Shown here: positions 1-10,565 of the stretch, piece by piece
Layout: each line of letters begins with the position of its first letter
Numbering within the stretch: the stretch's first letter is position 1
From: Laccaria trichodermophora
Lineage: Eukaryota; Basidiomycota; Agaricomycetes; Agaricales; Hydnangiaceae
Assembly (NCBI GenBank): GCA_018417955.1
Contig: JACTVC010000001.1
Coordinates: 4,895,250 to 4,959,249, forward strand
DNA length: 64,000 nucleotides
Reading direction: 5' to 3'
Program-made: the position numbers and the translations under genes
Notes under the pieces: generated by a model
Told to the model about the DNA's origin: nothing
The model's database searches: none
The model's input: the letters and a program-made list of their open reading frames with translations, nothing else

Positions 1-234
1 TGCCTTCTCTTGCAATCTTTCTTTGACGTTTGTTATCTTTGACAGCCATTCCGATCCGAGACCTCCCAGCCTTCCAATTGACTTCTTAGCTCTCAGTGCT
101 TTTCTGCTATTACTAGCTACATTTTTTCACTAGTAGTATTTCGACACCTGCGCTTCACGGCGAATTGTCACCGTTTTTTTCCCTTCACTACAGTTCACTG
201 CTCGTTGGTCGGCAAGATTTCGGACTTTCAAATC

Positions 235-371
235 TATGGCGGTTGTTCTGCACATTTAATCCCCGCACACAACTTTCCGAGCACGCACGCAACTTTCGAC
301 CAGCGCACACGCAACTTTCGACTAGCGCGCAAGTTGCTTTCAACACTATTTCCACTGCACGCAATTTTTGA
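235..371 (+). repeat. Left terminal inverted repeat of the integrase transposon
   Basis: 137 bp, matching the reverse complement of 7086-7196 almost base for base over the shared parts. The outer 35 bp are identical. The inner part is an array of degenerate direct sub-repeats around the core CGCAACTTTCGACNAG, separated by GCGCAC-type spacers. This end carries about one more sub-repeat than the right end (137 against 111 bp). Sub-repeats of this kind are plausible transposase-binding sites, but that is inference. Confidence 0.92.
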
Positions 372-1630
372 TTTGTACTGTCTAATTAACTGTATTAGCT
401 ATTGTACGATGTTTCATCTAGGGAATGGTCACAAAAATAATTTTAATCTAATACTGGTAGCGTTGTTTTAGATTGCTGGGGTGTGTTAAATTGAAATTTC
501 TTGTCGAAGTGAGGCTCTAATGGGTTCTGTCGGAAAAATCCCAATTAGCATATGAGTCATTGCGGCAGCTGATAAACCTATGAGTGTTGATCAGTCTCCA
601 AGGGCAGACATATTTGCATGTTATCAGGTCATGTAACTTCGCGCGAAGTGCTAGCAACTGCTGAGAGGTTTCCGCAGACGAGCACATCAGAGTTTATTAG
701 ATTGTATCAGTCTACACTAATCTCGGGTATCCTTCATGAGCCCTGTCAAGCCTCTCAAATTGGAGCTTCCTATTGGCTTCCCAGACTTCTTAGAATGTGT
801 TGGACGAGGTGACATTGGTAGGAAAATTGTAGAAGTCAACATAGAGCACAGTCTGGGAAGCCGTTGGTGTTCAAACGTTCATAGCCGGCGCCGGAGCCCC
901 ACTGATTGTTTGGTTGGCATAATGCGTCATTTTATCGGAAATTCACAGGTGCAAAGTGGAGCAGCCCCACAACAGCCCCACAAACATTGAGCAAACATTG
1001 AGATGCTCGAATATATAAAGGGGGAGGAATCAACCCACCACGGATGCAGTCGCATAATCATTCCAATTCCCCAGCCCCCTTGGATTCAAAGAACATGCCA
1101 GTTCTCAGCATGGACGCTTCCCGAGCCGACTTGTTCAAGGTGACTGAAGTAGTTGTCCATTGCGTGGCGTCTAACTGATATCATGTGATTGCGTAACGCG
1201 TTTCGGACGCTCCCCAAGCCAAATTGAATCGTCTCAGTCACAAGTTTGCGGATATAACAAACGGCGAGGACGACAACTCCAGCCATCAGCCCAGAATGTC
1301 AGGATATCACCAACGACAAGGACAACAATTCCAGCCATCAGCCCAAACGTCGCCAAACTCACTGGATGCCGTGCTTCAGAGGTGGCTCAAACGACAGGTC
1401 GGGTTCGTTTGTATTCTATGAGAGCTGGCAGCGAGGCAACACTAGTCTAGTATCTGCCATTATGTAGTAGTGCACACCCAGCTCGAAATACATTGATTTG
1501 ATGGATTTGACATTCTCTTTGGTGTGAGACCTAAAGATTATGCTCAGAAAGATTCTGGTCCCAAATCGTAGTTTGTCAACCTAACCACTAACACACCTGC
1601 TCAGTACTAAAACGTCCAGTAATTACTGAT
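372..1630. other. Left non-coding arm of the transposon
   Basis: No recognisable gene. A strong TATA-like box (ATATATAAAGG) lies near 1010-1020, followed about 75 bp later by an ATG at 1094. That frame reads about 15 codons up to a possible GTGACT donor and matches nothing I know. A 36-bp sequence around CCAGCCATCAGCCC is repeated with a 52-bp period (about 1260 and 1312). I see no catalytic or zinc-finger motif in any frame. Confidence 0.5.
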
Positions 1631-2747
1631 CTAAGCGAGGGGGTCTATCACACCCATACGCAAGTTCTGTGGCTGAAATGCATCCCGAAATACTGATGAC
1701 CTGATGCGCACATATGAGCACCATATTGGTGCATCTAGGTTTTTCTCGAATTTTCCGACATCATCAGTCTGCATCTTCGTCAAGTCGGAAACAGCGTCAC
1801 TAATATACTCTTCGTCCTTGAGAAAAACTTTCCGTTCCTTGATCCACGCCACTGTCAACGTTTGACAAGCATCACATACGCCCGGTATCTTGACTTTCTC
1901 CAACTCTGCGAGGATCTCATGTCCCATTAAACCTGCATCCGGATGGAGGAGGAATTTCGCAAGACCATTCCACCACTCCTTCTTCCAGGAATAATCACAG
2001 TGGAGGGGGGAGGGGCACTCCGGGTCATTGATCGCCTCTGGAGGATGATAGGCGATTCCTTTTTTGAGCTCCTCGATGCGTGATTTGGTCTGGACGAGGT
2101 AGTGAAATGCAACAATCCCAATGCGTACGACATCGTCAAGGGAGAGTGTCAGAGCTGGCAGGCTGATGAGCTGTCGGAATGCAGGTTCAATCCAATGATC
2201 AATCCGATGACGGCGGGCAAGTTCAAGTTGAAGTGCTGGGTGGAAATCAGGTCTGCCTTCAAACTCTTTGATGGCATATGCGATCCCGTCCTCGATCTCC
2301 AGGAACGTTGAGAGATCAAGGATTGCAACAAGGAATTCATTGTCCCTTGGATATTCGCTAATAGCTTCCTCAGAAAATAAGATCATGGAAAGGGTAGGGT
2401 AATTCACACCTTGGCCCACAAAGCAAGTATGTCAGCAAATGCTCGAACTTTCCTGGCGTGATATTGGTTGATGGCAGTACAAAGGGATGGTCATCATCTT
2501 GACCATCCAGGGCACCTGATGACGTTGACAGGTCTCGCGGAAGTGAAAAAATCGTTGCGAATAGTTTAGAACGCCTCGCCAGGATACCAGTATGAAGACG
2601 ATATAAGGTCGTGTTCATCCGGTCTGACGCCTATTAGGCAGGTTAATCAACGGCTTGAAAACATGATATAACAAAGTTCCGCACTTGTAAGACGACATTT
2701 CCATCATCATAATAAAAAACTTCGTGCCTACGTCGGGAGGATTCCAT
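1631..2747 (-). CDS. BTB/POZ-domain protein carried by the transposon
   Basis: Predicted 336 aa from three exons (2747-2685, 2630-2410, 2357-1631) with short GT-AG introns. The N-terminal half shows the agaricomycete BTB pattern: YYDDGNVVLQ, then LYRLHTGILARRSKLFATIF, then FEHLLTYLL. It is followed by an alpha-helical part in which ARRHRIDHWIEPAF and a LSLDDVVRIGIV segment match the usual post-BTB region. Known: BTB domains dimerise and often serve as cullin-3 adaptors or chromatin factors. A target cannot be read here, as no C-terminal Kelch, MATH or DNA-binding domain is present. Its start codon faces that of the integrase only 6 bp away, so the two probably share a promoter region. The start was chosen because the first 21 codons complete the conserved BTB opening. 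The protein may be cargo or help transposition. Confidence 0.85.
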
Positions 2748-2753
2748 GACTGA

Positions 2754-4834
2754 GTGAATTTTATGGCAGAGTGGCCCACTGCCACGTTGATGCGAGACCC
2801 TGAAATCTATGATCACGATGATAACATAGTGTTTTATGCTTGCCTTCAATTCCTTATCTCGTCTCAATCTCCTCTCCCAACTATGGATGGACTTCCACAT
2901 TTCCCAGATCTTCCTGATCGTCAGATCAACCACCCGTGGTCACCGAATGTAATTGCGGCACACAGGATTCTCTCAGATACTTACGACCATGTGACAACCA
3001 TCTTGCGGCATGAAGATGCAGAACCGATACAATTGCGTATCCACGTAGAGACAATCAAAAGACAAATCTTTCCAATCCTTGCTGCACTTGAGGACGAGGA
3101 TGAGATGCGACTTGACCGGGACTGGGTTGTATGCTGTGCAAATATCTTCACGCATATCGCTCTTCAACTTCAGAGGGCCGCTCTTGCATTTGAAACAATG
3201 TAAATTTGTATTTGTTAATCCAGTGTTCTTAATCTAAGTATTATTTTTTACACATGCCTAGAGTACACGAGAAAGTAACACAAGTGATACCAGTGGGAGA
3301 AATACAGACAGGGTATCGTGGTCGGCCTCGAAAAACTTTTGACTGGGATTGGATGAGGGATGCAACATCTGCACGTCGTAACATCTCAATAGTTGCACTT
3401 TCCAAGGCACTCGGAATCCATCGAAACACTCTTAGAAATCATCTGCGAATGCACGGCATCTATCGGAATTTTTCTGCAATTACAGAGCCAGAAATCGATA
3501 CCCTGATTAGACACCTGAAGGAGAAGAAGCCCACGGCAGGTATTCGATATGTCATTGGATACTTCAGGCAAAATGGGATTCGAATACAACGACGACGAAT
3601 TCGAATGTCCCTCTATCGCATGGATCGGCTAGGACAAACTCTTCGGAATCAGGATGTTATCAAGCGTCGAAAATACAAAGTCCCACGACCAAATTACCTC
3701 TGGCATATGGATGGTCACCACAAACTAATTAAATGGGGTATAGTAATACATGGAATTATTGATGGTTGTTGTCGAACAGTAAGATGTCAAAATTCTTTGC
3801 CATATGCATTTTTGATTCAATTCGTGTGGTATCAAATTTAGAATGTTGGGATTAGGGCAAACACGAATAATCGGGCCTCAACAGTCCTGCAGCTGTTTCT
3901 TGATGCAATTCTGAAGTATGGTACACCCATGAAAGGCCGTGGTGACCGGGGTGGGGAAAATATTGAAGTGGCTGTTTGGATGATAAAATATCGAGGGCCT
4001 AACCGTGGATCATTCCTATGGGGAAGGTAATTCGGTCCAGTGGAAATTTAAGCTCAACTTTTTGATTTACTGCTATTCAGTTCAACAAGAAATTCTCGAA
4101 TTGAAAGATTTTGGGTAGAAGTCGGCTCTCAAGTTGCTCGACAATGGAGAGCATTTTTCACCCGCCTGGAAAATATTCATTCTCTAGATGTCAGCAAGTC
4201 ATGGCATCTGTGGCTGATCCATTTTTTATTTTTGGATGAGATTAACCATGATCTCTCAACATTTCAAGAAGAATGGAACCACCACCCTATTTCTCGTCTA
4301 GGGCATGAACAAAGCCCCCTTGTGAGTCCCAAAAAATCATAACAATATTCAAGTTATTTATGTAACCTGTATTTCAAGGATATACGGATGCTTTCAGAAT
4401 TAAAACATGGAAAATACAACGACATTCTACATGATATTCATCCAGAAACACTTCACCGATATTATGGAACACAGTCCTTGGATGGTGCAGATTCACAGAA
4501 CCTGGAGGACATGATTTCGACAGACCAACAACACCAACTTCGCCATGAACCAGTCAAGGTACCTGATCACACACCTCCGTTTGCTACACCAGAGGCTGCA
4601 GAAATATTTCTTGATGCTCTTGAAGACATAGATACTGCAGAAATTATTCCAGATGGGCTTGGTGTTGCAGAGGGAGAATGGGATATCAATGGTTATCCGG
4701 AGTCAGAAGAAATCAAGGTGGGGCGGAAGACTGTGGAAATTCAGTTACCATTCTCAATTTGGTGGCTGCGTGCTGTCCGTTGGGCCCGCACACTTGAACT
4801 TTTGGTTCACATTCAAATGGCGGAAAATCACTAG
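2754..4834 (+). CDS. rve-type DDE integrase/transposase
   Basis: Predicted 614 aa from five exons (2754-3199, 3262-3778, 3842-4026, 4081-4321, 4379-4834). Order: a helical N-terminal region of about 160 residues; a GRPRK basic motif near 170; a helix-turn-helix (ALSKALGIHRNTLRNHL, about 193-210); then the integrase core. The apparent triad is Asp299 in WHMDGHHK, Asp356 in RGDRGGEN and Glu391 in RIERFWVEV, giving 34 residues between the second Asp and the Glu, close to the classical D-35-E spacing. EEWNHHPIS and a PETLHRYYG motif close the conserved part. This family is common in agaricomycete genomes as integrase-core proteins. An apparent stop at 3839 is the acceptor end of an intron, so the gene is intact. 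The exact start is uncertain: ATG at 2754, 2763 or 2883 would all serve. Confidence 0.9.
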
Positions 4835-4971
4835 GTCTTCTTCATTACTAGTGCTAATTCAATGAAATCCAACGACGTGGTCATGTGATCAAATTTACTT
4901 TGACAAAAGGGAAGAAAAGCTTGTACGTCCACGTCAACTACTTTCCCAACCCCGGTCCCTGAGGACAGTGA

Positions 4972-6892
4972 ATGGCTTGTGGTGCAACCAAGCGCAATGG
5001 ACATGCCTGTGCCTGCACTCGATATATCAAACGTGAGAAGGACGAGAAGTGCTCGACATGTAAACACCTTCGATCCGCTCACACGGCCGAGAGCCCTCCC
5101 ACATTGCCCACTTCTCCTGTGAAGCTTACAGTCAGCGAAGTTCTCAATAAGTACAGAGAACGCACGGACAAGCTTCAGGCAAAGGCCACCGACACTGATG
5201 CTCGTCTTGAAGCGGGATTGGGTTTCCGCATTGACTCCGAGAAGAAGCAAAGCTCAAGGCGAAAGGTTAGTAACTTTGATATGTTCATGGTGCAAACGGG
5301 GCTAACCTTGACCAGAATGCAAGAGAACTCGTGCAGACCTCAGCCCCATCATCATCGAAACTTACAAAAACAGGTGCCGTGATGGTGTTACCCTGGGGAT
5401 TAAAAGTAAGTGTGCTTGAAGCGGAAATAAGCAAAAATTAAGGCTCACAATCGTAGCTCGATGGAACTTTGAAACAAGACAAGTGTCCCACAGCATCAGA
5501 GACAGAGATGTGGAGGCAAAGGGGCCTTGTTGTAGAAAAGGAACGTGGCAAGGACATCCAGTTCAGTCCGGATTGGGATGCTCGAGATATCGACAAATGG
5601 CTCCGTGGACTGTTTCCGAAGGTTTTCCAGTGGCTCGATGCATACCTTGGGAGTCCAACTGAAGGCTCGTTCCATTGGGTCCTCTTGCAGAAAGAACGGC
5701 GCAAGCTGATTGTGCTGGAAAGACCAGAGATGTCAGGAAAGGATCTCGTCTTGGCCCGGGGACCAGCAGGAAGAAAGTACTTGGAGTACACCATTCGTAT
5801 CGGTGAGTATAGTACAAAGCTGGAAAGTTTGGTCCACGTACTAATCTATGGCATGGTTGCTGATAGCCACACGATGCCAAATTCCGGAATCCGCTTCCCA
5901 AGACTGGGACGCTGCAATTGCGCATGCACAATCGGGGTCTGGAAGTGATACAAACGGTGATGGGACAGATGTGCGCCGAAAACAGGATGAATACGACGGA
6001 ACAGAGGAGGAGGAAGAGGAGCTAGCCCCTCGACGAATTTCGCACTGGCGTGGGGGCAAAGGCTCTGGTGGTGGCGATGAAAGTGTAGATCACAAGAAAG
6101 TCGCCAAGAATGTTCAGAAGAAACCCAGGCCCATCAGGGAAAACGATACGAGTGACTCCTCCGATTCAGACTTTCCCCGAGCCATCCTAGTGGACAAGGG
6201 GAAGGCTCGAAAGAGAAGTCCCCTTTTCGTCGAAAGTGGATCGGAGTCTGGCGATGTCCAAATTGTCGAAAACAACACTACGGGTATGTTAACTAGACTC
6301 CAGGCGGCCAACAGTGGTGACTCACCTTACATCCACAGGAACCCAACAATCACTTCGACGTTCCAAACGCCCCTCATCTCCCATCGACGAGCGCAGTTTT
6401 GAGGCAGACAGAGGTGAAGGCAAAGGAGTAAAGCGGCAGAAAGGTCCGTCAGTAAACCTCCCCATCAGGCCATATTGCTGATAATCCAACATTTGCGTCA
6501 CAGCTGCATCGTCGTCGCCTGGGTTAGATAACGATTTTGATTGGGCATATTATGCCTCACTCGATACGGCCGACGACTCTGGCGCAACAGGTTCCACTTC
6601 AGCCCCATCCGCTTCATTTGACCCAGAGTCCTATCTGGTGACGGACACTCTGCTTTCCCCTACCTTTCCTGGGCCCTCTTCGGTGACTAGCTTTCCTGGA
6701 CCCTCTTCGGTAGCCACTCTCCCATCTGGCATCTCTTCGACTCAGCCTGGCCCATCAGGATTACAGCGGAGCGCCCTCAGTAGCACCCTCAATACTCTGA
6801 CTGCTACCTCGCAGCCATCTACATCTTCACCACCAAAGAGGACGGGTTTCTCCAAAGCTCCGGAAGCCCGTTATAATCCTTGGAAGTACTAA
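4972..6892 (+). CDS. Cys-rich N-terminus, Ser/Pro/Thr-rich protein of the transposon
   Basis: Predicted 546 aa from six exons (4972-5265, 5316-5405, 5457-5802, 5867-6283, 6339-6443, 6504-6892). The first 40 residues hold Cys3, Cys13, Cys15, Cys27, Cys30 and His37, a likely small zinc-binding knuckle. A middle region (about 130-245) is folded-looking, with DIQFSPDWDARDIDKWLRGL and a KERRKLIVLERP segment. The rest is low-complexity, with acidic, basic-serine and repeated PGPSSV-type segments. Similar Cys-rich plus disordered proteins occur as hypotheticals in mushroom genomes, but I cannot name the family. Lying inside the terminal repeats downstream of the integrase, it may be a DNA-binding accessory protein (inference). 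The start is the first ATG of the Cys-rich segment. Confidence 0.78.
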
Positions 6893-7085
6893 GAAATAAT
6901 ATTGGGGATGGGGATTCTCAAAGGACACAACCGTTATCATATACCACCTACATTACCACCTCTACTTACACACTCCTTTTATCATCCCTCTTTCTGAAGT
7001 CTGTCTCTCGTTTAAATCCTTGGTCTATGCTATTTACCCTATTACTTAGTTGACTTAATATACTTTGACGGAAGAATTGATGAAG

Positions 7086-7196
7086 TCAAAAATTGCGTGC
7101 AGTGGAAATAGTGTTGAAAGTTGCGCGCTGGTCGAAAGTTGCGTGCGCGCTCGGAAAGTTGCGTGCGGGGATTAAATGTGCAGAACAACCGCCATA
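7086..7196 (-). repeat. Right terminal inverted repeat of the integrase transposon
   Basis: 111 bp, inverted relative to 235-371. Read on the minus strand it starts TATGGCGGTTGTTCTGCAC and ends in the same GCAATTTTTGA as the left copy. It lacks one internal CAACTTTCGAC-type sub-repeat. It is followed directly by CAAATC (7197-7202), the second copy of the target duplication. Confidence 0.92.
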
Positions 7197-7311
7197 CAAA
7201 TCGACGGAAAAACGCGATCTCCACGTGATTAGATGGAACCCTGAGGATCACTGTTTACATGTAACACACTGCGGCCGCTGTGCAGCTGCTCACGATACCA
7301 TACACCTCACA

Positions 7312-10161
7312 ATGAGCCAGCCCCCAGACCCACGTCAATACTCTTCACAACCAAAACGCCCAGCCTCGATCGCCGAGCTCGCAGAACGAGCTCTAGACAA
7401 CCTCTGGGACGAGAACAAGGATCTCAAGCACTATCTGCGCGTGGCCGAAAAGTACCGCCGCGATGGCAAGGAGTTTGCGAGGACGGGCGATCTGGAGAAC
7501 GCTTTTGTCCAGTTTGCGAGGGCCGCGACGCTGGTGCTTGAAAAACTGCCCACGCATCGTGATTACTACACGTTGCTGAAGCAGGCGCAGAGGCAGAATT
7601 TGGGATTGGTGCGTTTGTCTGTCTATCTATCCGCTGTTAGGTTTTGGTGTATTTGGGTTGTTGGAGGAATATCACTCTCATCTAACAGGCCAGCGCGAGG
7701 CAGATCATCTGTCGGGATACCCCAGTGCTGCTTCCGAATATGCATTGTTCACTTTCTTCGTTCCGTTCCCGATTTCCTTTAGTGATGTCATCTAACTTTT
7801 TGCTAAAAAACTACAGAACGGCCAAGACATTTTGGACAATCTCGGTGACCTGAAACCAACTCTAGTCGACAGGTTCGACAAGTGGATTCAAGCTCATCCG
7901 GATGGGATCGATAACGAACGCACACCTGATGCCAATCTGCCCCATCCGATGCCCAACGATGCTCAGGCCCAGCCATCAGCAGCGCAATACCACGAGGAAG
8001 AGCAAAGGCGAGAGCAGAGGAGGCTCGCAGCGGAGGAAGCTGCGCGATGGAGACGTCAGCGAGAAGAACAGGAAGAATTGACAGAGCGTACCCGAAAAGA
8101 CGCCTTTGCTGCCGCTCGTCAGGCCGCCAATGCCCCACAGCGGTCTGCAACGATCGACTATGGGTATTCCAGGCCACAATATGGGTCCTCGAACACGATC
8201 GTGGTGTCTGATGGGAGTCGGCACCAGCAGCAGCAGGAGGAGATGCGGAAGAGGGAGGAGGAGATCACAAGGAGGCGCGCAGAGGCGAAAAGGCTGCAGG
8301 AGCAGGAGGCGATCGCTCAGAGGCAGCAGGAGGCGGAGAATGCGGCTAGGGCTGCGAGGCAGGGACTTGGAGGCCCTAGCCCTAGTAGGCAGGCTGCGTT
8401 TCCTCAGCAAGCGGCGCATTATCAACAGGCGCCGACGAATAACTATTCTCAGCAGGCTTTTACCTCGGCAGCCGACTATTCCCAGCCGCAGCCATATCAA
8501 CAGGCGCCTCCTCCTCCCTCGACGAACAACTATTCTCAGCAGCAGCCTACTTCTTCGACGGGCAACTATCCCCAACAACAGAAGCAGCCTACGTCGGCTA
8601 TTAACTATTCACAACCTCAACAACAGGCGCCCAACTATTCCCAGCAGCAACAGGCGCCTCCTCCTGTCAACTACCCCCAGCAACAGCAGCAACAACAACA
8701 ACAACAAAAGCACTCTCCGTCGACTATCAACTACCCTTCTGCTGGGCCCTCGTCCGCAGGCCATGCACAACCCCGCCCAGTGTCGTGGTTTGACGCACCG
8801 AGGATCATGCCTTTGGAAAACCCGACTTATGAAGGGGACTCGACCGATTCGGAATCTGTGCAGAACCTCCAGCATGATTTTAGGCGGTTGGGAAAGCAGA
8901 AGCAGGCTTTGACGCCTGGGAGGGCTCCTGTTCGCAGGTATGTTTTACTTATATCTATCTGTAGTTGTTGTGTTGAGCTGAGAAACTTAGCCCTTCGTAT
9001 CCCCCGCCAATAACCACCACATCGCCCCCGCCCATCCAAGGTGGGCGAATATACTACCCACAATTGATGTCTCAGCACCAGAAGAGGCAGGGATATTACC
9101 CATCGCTTAATTCCATGTTCGTTCCTACAGATGATCAGACGCCTGTCCCGTCTACACTATTTTCAATGGACAAGTCTGGGTCAGGTGGTGGTGGTGGTAC
9201 AGGGAAGAGTGGTTATTCGACGAATGTACCTCCTCCTCCGCCACCGGCGCAATCAAGGTTGTATTATAACATGCCACCGCCTCCTCCACCACCACCACCA
9301 CAAGGCTCAGGGCAGTATTCAGCGGTGTATCAAGGCCCTTCGAGGCCTGCCCCCCCCGTCCCCTCTGCCCCCGCCCCACGCCCCGAATCAGACCCCTCAC
9401 ATACCCTTAAAAACGTTAGTCTTCCACGGGAGTGTCTTCCCCGTTTTTTGGCCATTGCGAGTTTGAATACGCTTGCGAATCGGGAGACGTGTGGGTTGTT
9501 GTTGGGGAAGGATAAGGGGCATCGGTATTCTGTTACGACGTTGTTGATACCGAAGCAGCATGCAACGAGTGATACGTGTACTATGGATGAGGAGGAGTTG
9601 GTTATGCAGTTTACGGAGGAGAGGAGTTTGATTACGCTTGGATGGGTGAGTTTTTTTTTGTATCTTTTTGAAGGTTGGGCTGATGGGTTGGGTGACTAGA
9701 TACATACGCATCCTTCTCAATCATGTGCGTATTGTTTTTTCTTTCTTTTGGGGGTTTGTGTGTTGGGCTGATGATGGGATGGATAGGTTTCATGTCTTCT
9801 GTGGATTTACATACCCATTCTGGATTTCAACGGATGTTGCCAGAGTCGTTTGCTGTTGTCTGTGCTCCCAATTCGAATCCAAAGTACGTTTCGGTCCAAG
9901 CCCTTGTTCATGCTCATGCTCATGTTGCTCAGCTTTGGCATATTCCGCTTGACGGACCCTCCGGGTCTTACCACTGTTCTAGAGTGTACCGTGAAAGAAG
10001 CGTTTCATCCCCATCCTGATTTACCCATATACACGGTACGTTGTTTGGCTTCATCGTCTTCCTTTTCTCCACTTAACCCCCCCCCCCTTTCCTTCCAGGA
10101 CGCGGATAAGGGGCATGTGCAAATGAAAGATTCTTCTTTGGAAATCGTGGATCTACGTTGA
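7312..10161 (+). CDS. AMSH/STAMBP-like JAMM deubiquitinase
   Basis: Predicted 786 aa from seven exons (7312-7608, 7817-8937, 8991-9645, 9700-9724, 9787-9883, 9933-10035, 10099-10161). Residues about 15-120 resemble the USP8-dimer/MIT-like N-terminal domain ([20 protein letters not shown]). A charged coiled coil and a Q/P-rich low-complexity middle follow (runs of Gln, then Pro and Gly). The C-terminal MPN+ domain has the JAMM glutamate in [10 protein letters not shown] and [14 protein letters not shown] for the catalytic zinc. It also has DLHTH plus [12 protein letters not shown], which supply the second zinc site seen in AMSH proteins. Known role: Lys63-linked ubiquitin removal at endosomes with ESCRT-0/III (fission yeast Sst2 type). 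The catalytic histidines sit on a 25-nt exon. A transposon lies just upstream and may affect the promoter. Confidence 0.95.
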
Positions 10162-10565
10162 ACACTCCCTCCCATGCATTCGAATTCTTCTTTCCCATGT
10201 AGCATCTATGTTGTTCCAGAATCCGTACTATGTATCTTACCCGGGCTCCCCTCCTTTCCCTCAACGTCGCATAGCCCCTTAGCATTCTCTTTTGATTGTA
10301 TCAAGCCATTCTTGCATGTATTTATGGTCCTTCTCTTCTCTTCTAAATGAAAAATGACAGAGTGGGCATTCTGCTCCGTTTTTCTTCTTTGTGCCTTGCC
10401 AAGCAAACACAAACTTTGAGCTGGTCTTGTAACAACCGTCAACGACAGTGTAGGTAACTCGTTCATTGTTCCTGCACCAGACGTTGACAAAAGGGATTTT
10501 TGCCAGGGACCACACGGTTTGCGCGACGTAAACGATAACGACGACCCAGGTCAAGCGTCGCCAGC
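10162..10565. other. Intergenic, AMSH 3' side and glycosyltransferase promoter
   Basis: About 400 bp holding the 3' flank of the deubiquitinase gene and the upstream region of the GT90 gene. I see no further gene or RNA. Confidence 0.6.

Larger units (their letters stand above)
229..7202. mobile_element. Complete 6.96-kb DDE-integrase DNA transposon with TIRs and 6-bp TSD
   Basis: The element spans 235-7196. Its ends are inverted copies of each other (235-371 and 7086-7196), both beginning TATGGCGGTTGTTCTGCAC. It is flanked by the direct repeat CAAATC at 229-234 and 7197-7202, which I read as the target-site duplication. Inside are three genes with open, consistently spliced frames: a BTB protein (minus), an rve-type DDE integrase (plus) and a Cys-rich Ser/Pro/Thr-rich protein (plus). 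The near-identical repeats, exact duplication and intact frames suggest a recent insertion. It landed about 110 bp upstream of the AMSH-like start codon. Seen directly: repeats, duplication, genes. Known: DDE integrases of this kind occur in retroelements and in cut-and-paste elements. Inferred: the integrase mobilises this element. I do not recognise a named family with this end sequence. Confidence 0.88.

Noticed and set aside
1094..1421. Small gene behind the TATA box in the transposon left arm
   Set aside because: The ATG at 1094 opens only about 15 plausible codons before a weak donor, and no convincing second exon was found.
3254..3841. Stop codon at 3839 suggesting a broken integrase
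   Set aside because: The TAG is the 3' end of a 63-nt intron (3779-3841); splicing gives an uninterrupted integrase core with the D-D-E residues.
7609..7816. Extra exon inside the 208-nt first intron of the AMSH gene
   Set aside because: Direct joining of 7608 to 7817 gives the conserved [14 protein letters not shown] sequence in frame; an inserted exon would interrupt it.
8106..8912. Arg-rich 268-aa frame over the AMSH gene
   Set aside because: Shadow frame of the Q/P-rich coding region; composition follows the CAG/CAA codons of the true frame.
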